Positions 20,994-33,848 of a stretch of 64,000 nt of DNA are shown here, piece by piece. Under the pieces are notes generated by a model. It worked only from the letters and a program-made list of their open reading frames with translations. It had not been told where the DNA came from and made no database searches. Position 1 is the stretch's first letter, and each line of letters starts with the position of its first letter. The DNA comes from Phaeosaccion multiseriatum (Eukaryota; Ochrophyta, other classes). The DNA lies in assembly GCA_965112735.1 (NCBI GenBank), contig OZ218964.1, positions 620,001-684,000 of the forward strand, read 5' to 3'. The position numbers and the translations under genes are program-made.

Positions 20994-23020
20994 ATGCAGT
21001 CGATAACGAGGCTTCCAGACCTGCTGCGGGCCGCTCTACTGGTGCTCGGCCTCTTCTTCTGCTTAGCTCCTCCGGAGGAAGGGATGGTGGCGGGCATGCG
21101 AGTCCACATGCCCATGTCGGCTCCTGCCAGCTGCGAGAATATCGAGTCACCAGAGTGGCCACTGACGTACAGCAAATACGCCAACCAAACGTTGGAGACG
21201 AAAGGAAGGACGAATGCGAACACACAGGCGAGTGATGTGATCGGACAGTGTAGTTTCCCAGCCTGTGACTGAGGCAGCTTGTTCTTCCCGCTGAATGGGG
21301 ATGCAAGTTATGGCGGTTTGACCTTTCTTACGGGTAGCAAGCGCTTTCCCGGTGTGAACTGGACCTGTGCCGTCACAGTCGTGGGACTCCGTTTCAGCTT
21401 CCACTGGGGAAGACTTGGACAGAGGGAGGACCCCTCCCACTGTCTTCTCTCATTGACCCACTTTCTTCCTCTTCGTCTTTTGTGTCAGGATCTTCGCCAC
21501 GAGTGTCAGGCCCGAGGCGTGCAGTCCAAGTGCCACATCTGCGAGGACATTGCCTGCGGAGACCGTCTCAACGAGGTTAGTCTGTTACAATTAGTTACAG
21601 AGGGCACCACTGCCACCGCCGCTACGTGTCTCTCTCTCTCCACGGCTTGCTCCTCTTACACGGATCCATCTACTCCCTCTTCTCTCCCAACGAGTCCTTA
21701 CGAGTCGCAGCTTCCGCCCTCTTCACCTTCGCGATTGCCGTCATCGTCGGCAGCAGGAGCCCGCTCTTCTTGTGACCCTCTCTGGCCCATAATCGCTCCT
21801 TCCCTCTCTGCCCATATGCCTCTCATGCCTCTCGCAGACGTGTCGCCTGCAGCTGCAGGGCGTCAACAGCTCTGTGATGAGCTCCAACATCCCCTCCGTC
21901 TCAGACACCCCCTGGGCCATCAATGGCTCGTACCGGTGAGTGAGTGAGTGAGTGAGTGAGTGATGAATGCAGCCCTCCCTTGGCCCTCGCCATTTCCCTC
22001 ATACGAATGGCTCAGCTCCCTGCCCTCCCGCCTCCCGGTTCCACCTCACCCCTCCCCCGTATCCCCAAACACGCACACACGCACGCACACACGCACACAC
22101 GCACGCACACACACACGCACGCACACACGCACACACACATAAACAGTGGAGACTTCTCCAACCCCAACGTGACGCGGGTGTGCCAATTCACAAGTGGCGG
22201 CGACTGCCTGAACCCCTTTCTCACGGACTACTCCAATTGCACTCTACGCTGCTGGGCACACAACGCATCGGCTGGCTCAAGTATCAAGACAAGCACAGAT
22301 GGTGAGTGAGTGAGTGAGTGAGTGAGTGAGTGCGTGAGTGAGTGCGTTTGGAGAGGGCGTGTTGGTTGCTGTGCTGCTTGTGCACGATATCATCCGCTCT
22401 TGCCTTTGCGCACCGGCAAGGATGCCGCCGAGGGGAGGCAAGGAAGGAGAGGGGATGAGTGACTTTCTCGCTTTGCTCTCCTCACATCCGTCCTTCCCTC
22501 CCTCCCTCCCTCCCTCCCCTTCCTTCCTCCCTCCCTCCCTCCCTCCCTCCCTCCCTCCCTCCCTCCCTCCCTCCCTCCCTCCCTCCCTCCCTCCCTCCCT
22601 CCCCTTCCTTCCTCCCTCCCTCCCTCCCTCCCTCCCTCCCTCCCTCCCTCCCTCCCTCGCTCCCCCCCTCCCCCCCTCCTCCCTCCCTCCCCTTCCTCCT
22701 TAGCTGAGCTCTGGGACTATACAGCTACGGAGATTTGGAACGCTCCCCGAACCTTCACCGACGGGAGCACGTACGACGTAGGAAGTGTGCCTGACTACAA
22801 TCCTCAAGGATACATGTTCACACTGGTGAGTAGAGTGAACTGAAGTCAGGAGGAAGATAAGCAGGACGGTTGGCTACACTCCCTCCGTCCCGCCTTTGCT
22901 GTACTGTGGGTTGCGTCGGGATAGCGCAGGCAGATGGGTCCGTTGGCTGCCATCGCAGGGCAGGCACACAACAGTGTGCTGGGGCTTCTGCTGCTCACCA
23001 GTCACAAACTTCCCGTGTGC

Positions 23021-23062
<42 letters not shown>

Positions 23063-23067
23063 ATGTA

Positions 23068-23150
<83 letters not shown>

Positions 23151-24370
23151 CTGTCTATCTATCTGCCTGCTTGCCTGCCTGTCTGCCTACCTACATGCCG
23201 GTCTACCTGCCCATCGCCCTCCTCCTCTGCCTGGCCATAACCCCATACCCCATACCCCATACCCAATGCCTCATACCGTATACCCCATACCCCATACCCC
23301 ATACCCCATACCCAATGCCCCATACCGTATACGCCATACCCCATACCCCATACCCCATACCCCATACCCCATACCCCATACCCCATACCCCATACCCCAT
23401 ACCCCATACCCCATACCCCATACCCCGTACCCCATACCCCGTACCCCATACCCCATACCCCATACCCCATACCCCATACCCCATACCCCATATCCCATAC
23501 CCAATGCCCCATACCGTATACGCCATACCCCATACCCCATACCCAATGCCCAAGGTCGGAGGCGCGTCTGAGGGCTACTCTGACGGCAACGGCGCGGCTG
23601 CGAAGTTCAGCGGGCCGCAGGACGTGGCCGTGGATAGACTGCTCAACGTGTATGTTGCAGACACGGGCAACCACAGGCGAGTGCGAGTGGGATATGTCAT
23701 TTGTCATCGCTGGTTGTTTTGCGAAAGGTCCATCATTCCTTCCCCTCTGATGCGAGCAAGGGTTTTGCCGTCCCCGTTCGTCCCCATACTTGCTCCGCAC
23801 CCACACCCGCTCACTCCATCCCTCCCTCCTTCCCTCCCTCCCTCCCTCCCTCCCTCCCTCCCTCCCTCCCACCCACCCACCTCCTCCTCCTCCTCCTCCT
23901 CCTCCTCCTCCTCCTCCTCCTCCTCCTCCCCTACTGCTGCTGCTGCTGTCGGTGTGCTCACAGAATCCGTAAGGTGACCCCTGCCGGTGATGTGACAACC
24001 ATTGCCGGCAGCGGGGAGGAGGGCTACCTCGAAGGGAGTGCCCTGGAAGCATCTTTCGCCTACCCCAGTGGCATCGCCTGCTACTATGATGAAGACGATG
24101 AGCTCAGGTGGGTGGGGGATGGGGGGTGCGGCACTGCATGTGGTGGGAGATGGCAGCGGATGGCGTGTGGGTTTTCAGACCACGTCGAGGAGAGGCGGGA
24201 GAGGGGGATGGAGAGGGAAAGGGAGAGAAAGAGGATGAGGGAGAGGATGAGGGAGAGGATGAGGGAGAGGGAGAGGGAGAAGGAGAGGCAGAGGGTGTCT
24301 CCTTCGCTGTCCTCTCCTCCTCTTGTTGCTGCAGCCACCGCGAACCTGCATGTCAATCTCTCTCTCCTTG

Positions 24371-24448
<78 letters not shown>

Positions 24449-24691
24449 TGCCTGCCTGTCTGCCTCTCCTCCCCTTCCAGGCTGCTCGTAGCGGACCGCA
24501 ACAACCACCGCATACGCCTCGTGAGCGGCTCAATGGACGGCACAGGCACAGTGTCTTGCTTCTCGGGCAGATGCGGTAACGCTACGGACTCCTTCTTACT
24601 CTCCAAGGAGGAGGCGACCCCTGAACCGGTGAGTCAACCACGCAGGCAGGCAGGCAGGCAGGCAAGCAGGCAGGCAGGCAGGCAGACAGGT

Positions 24692-24750
<59 letters not shown>

Positions 24751-27700
24751 CGGGCAGTCAGGCGGGCAGGCAGGCAGGCAGGCAGGTAGTAACGCGTAGA
24801 ACGTCCCGCCCCCCCTTGTCCTGACACCCTCTGTCGTGACACCCTCTGTCCTGACACCCTCTGTCCTGACGCCCCATGCCGACACCTCGTCCGGACATCC
24901 CCCCCCCCCCGCTCCTGCACTGCAGGGCTACGCTGATGGCTCTGCGGATGTGTCTCGCTTCGACTCTCCCAACGGACTTGAGGTGGACTCACAGGGTGTC
25001 GTATACGTGGCTGACACGAACAACCACCTGCTGCGGATGGTCGACAGCAACGGAACTGCCTTCACTGTGGCAGGTGGGTGGGTGGGAGAGGAGAGGGGAG
25101 GGAGAGAAGAGAGAAAGGGGTGGGCTGCTTCCTTTACTGTCTGATCTTTTGTGTGTGTGTGTACAGTGTGTCTGTGTATATGTTTATGTGTGTGTGTGTG
25201 TGTGTGCGCGAGTGCGAGAGGAAGGAAAGAAGAGGGAGGGTGAAGATACGTTCCAATCCTCGATGGAAGCATTAGCAGACACACACGTGTGAGACCCCTC
25301 TTTCTACACACCCCTCCCCCTTTTGGCCCACCCTCACTCTGACCCACCACTCCCTCAACCCATCGATACCCGCCCCCTCCCCCCTCTAGCGGTCCCCTTC
25401 TTCTCACCCCCACCCGTTCCCAACCTCATCCATCCTCCTTCCCCCTTTCACCACGGCGTGCTTTGAGACAGGCAACACAAGACGACGAGCATGGCAAGAC
25501 GCCTCCTCCTCCTCCTCCTCCTCCTCGGGTACTGTCCCCTTTGCGGGCTGCCCCCCACCCTGTCTGGAGGGGGTCGCTGGTTTCCGAGACGGGAATCTCA
25601 GCCACGCGAGGTTCGATGCCCCCACTGACGTGTTTCTGGGGCCCAATGGAACGGTCATGGTGGTGCAGCCAAACGCTCTGAGGATGGTGACTCTGCCGGA
25701 GGTGAGTGAGTGAGTGAGTGAGTGAGTGAGTGAGTGAGTGAGTGAGTGAGTGAGTGAGTGAGTGAGTGAGTGAGTGAGTGAGTGAGTGAGTGGGTGGGTG
25801 AGTGAGTGAGTGAGTGAGTGAGTGGGTGAGTGGGTGAGTGAGTGAGTGAGTGAGTGAGTGGGTGAGTGAGTGAGTGAGTGAGTGAGTGAGTGAGTGAGTG
25901 AGTGGGTGAGTGAGTGAGTGAGTGAGTGAGTGAGTGAGTGAGTGGGTGAGTGGGTGAGTGAGTGGGTGAGTGAGTGGGTGAGTGAGTGGGTGAGTGGGTG
26001 AGTGGGTGAGTGGGTGAGTGGGTGAGTGGGTGAGTGATTGAGTGGGTGTGTGAAGCGAGTAGTGAGTAAATGAGTGAGGGAGTGATTTGGTGAGTGAGTG
26101 AGTGAAGCGAGTGAGTGAGTGAGTGAGTGAAACGAGTGAGTGAGTGGGTGAGTGAGTGAGTGTAGCGAGTAACACTGCCTCCCTCGCTCCCACTCCACCC
26201 ACCCACCCACCCACCCACCCATGGACTCACTACCCACCCACAAGGTTGTGAGCTCCACCAATGGTATCAAGAGCATGGGAGAAGTGGTCACCCTCGCAGG
26301 CACATCCACGGCCTCCAGTAGCGGAAACCTTGACGGACCGGGCAATGAAGCAACCTTCTCCAACCTCTTTGCCGGCTGCATGACGGAGGAAGATGAAGTG
26401 GTGTACTTGGTCGATGCCTCGGCGTGCCGGCTGAGGAGAGTGGCGCCGGCTTCGGTGGTGAGTGGAGGGAGGGAGGGAGGGGGGGAGGGAGGGAGGGGAG
26501 GGAGGGAGGGAGGGAGGGAGGGAGGGAGGGAGGGAGGGAGGGAGAGAGGGAGGGAGGGAGGGACGGAGGGAGGGAGGGAGGGAGGGAGGGAGGGAGGGAG
26601 GGAGGGAGGGAGGGAGGGAGGGAGGGAGGGAGGGAGGGAGGGAGGGAGGGAGGGAGGGAGGGAGGGAGGGAGGGAGGGAGGGAGGGAGGGAGAGGGGGAG
26701 GGAGGGAGGGAGGAAGGGAGGGAGAGAGGGAGGGGAGGGAGGGACGGAGGGAGGGAGGGAGGGGGGAGGGAAGGACGGACAGAACGAGTGATTGACAGCC
26801 ATTGTGTGCCAAAAATGATGACAAAAGAAGCTGAAACTGAAACTGAACTATGCCCTGGTCTCTCTCTGCCCCTCCTCCCTCCCCCCTCACTCCCTCCCTC
26901 CCTCCTTCCCTCCCTCTTCTTCCCTCCCTTCCTTCCTCCCTCCCTCCCTCCCTCCCTCCCTCCCTCCTTCCCTCCCTCCCTCCCTCCCTCCCTCCCTCCC
27001 TCCTTCCTTCCCTCCCTCCCTCCCTCCTTTCTTCCCTCCCTCCCTCCCTCCCTCCCTCCCAACAGGTGGTCCAGAACGTTTCAAAGTGCTCCACCCCTTT
27101 AACGGAGGTCCTCCGTCCCTCCGGCTGCAGCAGCTACGACCCCCCTACAGGGAAGAGAGGCAAAACCGTCACCTCCGTCTTTGGGAACATGCACTATAAT
27201 CGCGACCCTTACGGCAACACTTCTGTGCAATCTACCCATGACTCGGATGGCGTGGACTTTATCGGAAGAGAAGTCAAGGACTGCGTGGGGTCGCCGCCAC
27301 CGGATCGAATGGATAAAGAGTTCTGGAGGGGGAGTGGACTTAATCTCGTCATTGACGACGAGCGAGCCTTCATCAAAGAGGTGAGCTTGCTTCCTCGGTT
27401 GGATGGATGGCAGTGGGTGGGTGGGTGGGTGGGTGGGTGGGTGGGTGGGTGGGTGGTTGATTGTTGGTTGATTGGTGGCTTGGTGGCTTGGTTGTTTGGT
27501 TGGTTGCCTGCTCTCCTCTGCCCCCCTCATCCTCTGTCGTGACTCGATCTCCCCCCCTCTCTCCCTCTTCTTCTCTCTCCCTCCGTCCCTCCACCCTCTC
27601 TCCTCCCTCCCTCCCTCCCTCCCTCCCTCCCTCCCTCCCTCCCTCCCTCTTCTCTCTCCCTCTCTCTACATACATATTATTATTTGTAAATTATATATGT

Positions 27701-28456
27701 ACACACATGTACATGTTGTTGCAGGACACGGGCGACGGCTCGATAATCTCTCTACGCTGCCCCCCGGGGTGTGCCGCCTTTGCCTCGGCCAGCCCCTTCG
27801 CCTTCACCCTCCAAGGCTCCTCACCGTACTCGGACAATAGGTACGGATGTGCAGTATCACCAACTGCGGTGCTGTATCACCAACAGCTTTTGCGGTGTGC
27901 TGTCCTGGTGGTGTGCTCTTACCAATAGAGAGAGACGGTACTACTGCACATACGACCGACCGACTGATTGACCTCTCACTGATATCTCTTCATCTCCCTC
28001 GACCCCCCCTCCCTTCACCCCCCCTCCCCTCCCCTCCCCTCCCCTGCCCTAACCTCCCCTGCCCTCCCCTCCCCTCCCCTCCCCTCCCCTCCCCTCCCCT
28101 CCCCTCCCCTCCCCTCCCCTCCCCTCCCCTCCCCTCCCCTCCCCTCTCCCTCTCCCTCTACCCCCCCCTCAGCGCTGTATGCATGGCGGCTCTCCACTCC
28201 GGAGTAATCTCTGACGAGGAGGGAGGCCTCATTGAGGTGACGCTGAGGCCCGGAGAGGAGGTGAACTTCACCGCCAACGCCGACTTTGGAAGAGGCAGCG
28301 AGGCAACCATCGTCGGTAAGAGGCAGGCAGGCAGGGAGAGAGGGAGGGAGAGGGAGGGAGAGGGAGGGAGAGGGAGGGAGAGGGGGGGAGAGGGAGGGAC
28401 GGATGGATGGATGGATGGATGGATGGAGGGAGGGAAGAAGAGGGAGGGAAGGAGGA

Positions 28457-28487
<31 letters not shown>

Positions 28488-31400
28488 AGGAGGGAGGGAG
28501 GAAGGAAGGAGGGAAGGAGAGGGAGGGAGGGAGGGAGGGAGGGAGAGAGGGAGGGAGGGAAGGAGAGGGAGAGAGAGCAGTTGCTAGCAAAGTTTATGAT
28601 GCAGTTTCTCACTCCTTCTTCGCCTTTTCGACATTTCTTTCGGAGCGCTCCTTTGCCGCTTCCAACCCTCCCGCCGCCAATCGACCGGAAAGCCAAAAGC
28701 CCTCCCCTTCCCTCCCCTCTCCTCCCCTCTTGTCCCCTCCCCTCCCCTCCCCTCCCCTCCCCTCCCCTCCCCTCCCCTCCCCTCCCCTCCCCTCCCCTCC
28801 CCTCCCCTCCCCTCCCCTCCCCTCCCCTCCCCTCCCCTCCCCTCCCCTCCCCTCCCCTCCCTCCCCTCCCCCCTCTCTCCCTCCCCTCGACACTCACTCT
28901 CAGACGGGACACTGAACCTCACGTCCTCCTCCCTCCCTGCTGGGCAGAACCCTCGTCTCTTCACTGTGTCCTCCCTCCCTGCCTCTGTGCTGGTGGTGCA
29001 GACTCTGGCTGGTCACCCCTCTGCGCCGCTGGAGGACAGCTGCGGGGCGGCGGATGCCTTTAATCAACCTCCACAGGTACAGGGCCTGACACCTCATACC
29101 TCACACCTCATACCTCACACCTCATACCTCATACCTGACACCTCACACCTCATACCTCACACCTCATATCTGACACCTCATATCTGACACCTCATACCTC
29201 ATATCTGACACCTCACACCTGACACCTCACACATCATGCCTCACACCTCATACCGACACCTCATACCTCATATCTGACACCTCATATCTGACACCTCTAC
29301 CGACACCTCATACCTCATATCTGACACCTCACACATCATGCCTCATACCTCATATCTGACACCTCACACATACATACACACATGACACCTCACACATCAT
29401 GCCTCATACCTCATATCTGACACCTCACACACACATACACACATGACACCTCACACATCATGCCTCATACCTCATATCTGACACCTCACACACACATACA
29501 CACATGACACCTCACACCTCATATCTGACACCTCATACCTCATACCTGACACCTCATATCTGACACCTCATACCTCACACATGACACATGACACCTCACA
29601 CACACATACACACATGACACCTCACGCACACACACACGCACGCACACACACACACACGCACACACACACACGCACACACGCACACACACACACACACGCA
29701 CACACGCACACACATACACGCACACACACACACGCAGGAGGCATACATGGACGGCCCCCGGGGAGTGGACGTGTACCGCTCCTCCAACCTCTCTGACTCT
29801 ACCTATGTGTACATCGCGGACAGCGGAAACCACGCCATTAGAGCCGTTTCGGTCGTGTGTGCCTTCCCCTGCGAGAACGGCGGGCGCTGCACTGGCTTGG
29901 ATGAGTGCGAGTGTGAGGGGGGTTGGAAGGGTAGCGACTGCAGTGTGCCCGACTGCGGAGGGGAGGAGTGCGGCGATCGGAAGGTACGAACGTGTGGGAT
30001 TTGAGGAGAGGGGAGGGGAGGGAGGGAGGGGAGGGGGAGGGGAGGGGGAGGGGCCAGGGGAGGGGAGAGAGGAGGGGAGAGAGGAGGGGAGAGAGGGAAA
30101 CGAAGGGCATTCTTACACTCTTTATTCCGCATGGAGCCCTCCCCTCGCCTTGTTCTTATCCCTTTTCCCCTTTCCCTCATCTGCCCCAATGTTCTCCCTC
30201 CTTTCTGGCCTTCTTTCTCTCCCCTGCCTTCCCCCTTCCCCCTCCTCCTCCCCCTCTCCCTCCCCCCTCCTCCCCCTCCCCGTCCCCTCGCCCTGGACAT
30301 CCACTGCTATCCCCTGCCTGACCGTGGCTAGGTGTGCGTGGGCGGGGGCGAGTGCGCTTGCATCGCGGGGTACACAGGGGAGGACTGTCAAACGCCGCTC
30401 TGCATACAGGTACAGGGGATGGTAGTGAATGGGCAAGGGGACGTCAGGACGGGGGTGTCAGGACACAGAGGGAGAGGGTGTCAGGACCGAGCATGCTCTC
30501 ATGCTCTCATCACCCCACCCCCTCCTTATCCCTTGTATTCAACCAATCAATCACTTAATTTGAATCATGCAATGCAATGCCATGCAATGGACGGAACCAC
30601 GACCTCAACCAAACGCAGGAGTGCTCCCACGGCGAATGCGTTGCCCCGGACACTTGTGAGTGCGGTTCGGGCTGGTTTGGACCGAGCTGCACGGTGCCAG
30701 TGTGCACTCAGACCTGCGGCAATGGAGGCAACTGCACCGCCCCCGACACGTGCAGCTGCCCTTCGCAGTGGGAGGATGAGGACTGTAGAATGCCGGTCTG
30801 CGAGCAGGTGGGTGGGAGGGAGAGATTGAGGGAGGGAAGGAGGGAGGGAGGGACGGAGGGAGGGAGAGGGAGAGAAGGAGAGAGGGAGAGAAGGAGGGAG
30901 AGAGGGGAAGAGAGTGTGTGCATGTATGTGTAGTCAGCTGTCGGGTGTAAATAAGTACCACTTTCTCCCATCCACTCCACACTGTCTACCCCCTCCCCCT
31001 CTCCTACCCGCAGAGTTGCCTCAATGGCGGCTACTGCACCGCTCCGGACACATGTTTGTGCCCCTCTCAGTGGACGGGCTACGATTGCTCCTTGCCTGTG
31101 TGCACACAGGGGTTCTTCCGGTGCGTACCTTCGTTGTTCAGTTACGAGATGACAGTGGATGGAACCTTGCCTTGCTGGTGTGCCTTGGCCTTTGGCTGCC
31201 TTCCCTCTCTCTCCACCCTCTCCCACTCTCCTTGAGCTTCTATCCCCTTCTCTCTCTATATATATCAAACTCGAATGTCAAAGAGAGTCTTTGTGGATGT
31301 ATGGAGCCTCGTTCCTTTCTCTCAGCGCTCCCTAATCGGTGCTGCACCGCCCCCCCGTCCCTCGGCGGTGGTGACCTTTTCCTCCGTCATTCCTTCCCTC

Positions 31401-33811
31401 CCTCTCTCCTCCGTTTCTGATGTCCCCTCCTCCGCTCGTTCCTCTCCCTCCTTCATTCCTTCCTCTCCCTCCTTCCTTCCTTCCTTCCTTCCTTCCTTCC
31501 TTCCTTCCTTCCTTCCTTCCTTTCTTCCTTCCTTCCTTCCTTCCTTCCTTCCTTCCCTCTCTCCTTCCTTCCTTCTTCCCTCCCTCCTTCCTTCGTTCCT
31601 TTCTTCCCTCAGCGCTTCCTTCAATACCTCTGACCACGATCCCATCGGTTACCCTTTCTATTGGGCGGAGTACACTCCCTGCGACTACAGCACTTGGTGC
31701 AACGACACAAATGGCTTCGACTGCGCGCAGGGAAACAGGTTCGTGTGTGTATTCGTGTATATATATATGTGTGTGTGTGTGTGCGCGCACGGATGATCTA
31801 ACTGACTGTTTGACTGCCTCACGAATCTGTCTGCTTCTGCTCTCTGTGCGCTTCCCCTCCCTCCCTTCTTTCCTCTGTCCCTTTCTCCCCCCGCTTCCCC
31901 CCCAGAGAGCGCGTGGCCATGCCTGCTGGCTGGGGCTCTGACGCTCGGGCCATCACCGGGCGCAAGACCGAGCCCAACCGTTGTATGATGATAGAGCTTG
32001 GGGAGGACGTGGTTACACAGTTCTCGTACGCCGTCGGCCTCAATGGGAGTACGTCCAACGCGAGGTAGGGGGGTAGGGTAGGGTAGGATAGGGTAGGGTA
32101 GGGTAGGGTGGGGTAGGGTAGGGTAGGGTATATAGATAGGGTAGGGTGGGGTAGGCTAGGGAAGGGTAGGGTAGGGTAGGGTAGGGTAGGGTAGGGTATA
32201 TAAAGGGTAGGGTAGGGTAGGGTAGGGTGGGGTAGGGTAGGGTAGGGTAGGGCAGGGGAGGGTAGGGTAAGGTAGGGTACGGGGGTTGGTGATACGGTGT
32301 GCGTTCTTGTCTAGATAGATGGAGAGATGGGTGTACAGATGGATAGATGGATATGTAGATCGATTGATTGAAAAGGAAATATCGATAGACAGAGAGAGAG
32401 AGCAATACAGATAAATTCATCGATCCATCAATCGACCAACAATGCGATACCCACCTCGCCGCCCCTCACCCTCCTCACTCACCCCTGCCGGCAGATACTC
32501 GCCCGTGAAGCCCTACGAATGGACAGGAGAGCCCCGCCTGGCCTGGCACGCCTACAACGAGTCTACCGAGGGGCACACGTATCCATGGGTGTGGGAATAC
32601 GATCGAGAGGTGTGTGTATTGTATGCGTGCGTGTGTGTGTTCTTCAGTTTTTAACTTGAGAGTGGGTGTGGGAGTACGATAGAGGTGTGTGTGTATGTGT
32701 CTGTGTGCGTGCGTGCGCGGGTGTGTGCGTGTGTGCGCGCGCGCGTGTGTGTGTGCGTGTGTGTGTTCTTCAGTTTTTAACTTGAGAGTGGGTGTGGGAG
32801 TACGATATTGAGGTGTATGTGTGTGTGTGGGAGTGAACGTGGGAGTGGAAGTGTGACACTAACAGGGACGACAACAGCGACATGCCGATGCCCATATGCC
32901 TGCCTGCCTGCTGCCCATATGCCTGCCTGCTGCCCGTATGCCTGCCTGCTACCCATATGCCTGCCTGCTGCCCATATGCCTGCCTGCTACCCATATGCCC
33001 ATGTGTCTGCCCATATGCCTGCCCATATGTCTGCCTGCTACCCGTACAGCCGCATGTCTGCCTATATGCTTATTATGTATCTCTACATATACGTATACCT
33101 GCCTAATACCTGCCTGCCCCCTCCAGGTGGCCCTTGTGGAGCTTCACAATGTCAGTCAAGGCACATACGTGTGCGCCAATGAAGGAAACTGCACCAGCCC
33201 GGGCGTGTGCGAGTGCGCAGAGGGGTGGGCGGGCTTCGACTGTAGAACTCCCATCTGCGCGCAGGTGAGGGAGGGAGGGAGGGAGAGAGGGAGGGTGTAT
33301 GAGCGACTTTGACTCTCTCTCCTTCCAAACCGAAACTGTCACTCTTTCCCTCTCTCTCTCCCTGACTATGTCCGTGTGTGTCCGTCTGCTTGCCCCCCCC
33401 CGCGCGTGTGTGTGGTGGTCTCTTGTTCTGTCTGTGGGCACCAACAACAACCAACACCACCACCACCACCAACCCACAGGGCTACTTTGAGCCGGACCAA
33501 AAGAAGTTTGTGTCGGGCACGATGCTTGACACAGAGCTTGACATCTTCGACGGTTTCATGGACAACAACAGCGTGCGGCTGCAGTGGCCCTACAGCAACC
33601 CCAACTTTACTCTTGTGTGGGAGTCTTTCATAAACAAGACGGACTTCAGGCGCTACAATGTGTGAGTAGAGGAGTGCCGGGCTAGGGCTGGTTGGGTCGG
33701 CAGTATGTCAGTGATTCATTGGGTGGGTGGGTGAGTGGGTGGGGTTGGGGATGGTTGGGTGGATGGGTGGATGGATGGATGGATGGCTCTTACAGCCCCT
33801 TTCTATCGGCG

Positions 33812-33848
<37 letters not shown>

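Noticed and set aside
23159-24052. Minus-strand ORFs with a repeated Gly-Tyr-Gly-Val-Trp pattern
   Set aside because: Antisense translation of the CCCCATA array in intron 5; it only resembles a Gly-rich structural protein.
25404-27062. 552-residue minus-strand ORF with His-Ser-Leu-Thr repeats
   Set aside because: Reads straight through the (GTGA)n and (GGGA)n arrays opposite the large gene; no codon or motif signal.
32065-32285. True telomere or chromosome end
   Set aside because: The array is internal, inside an intron with coding exons on both sides, and the unit is a pentamer.
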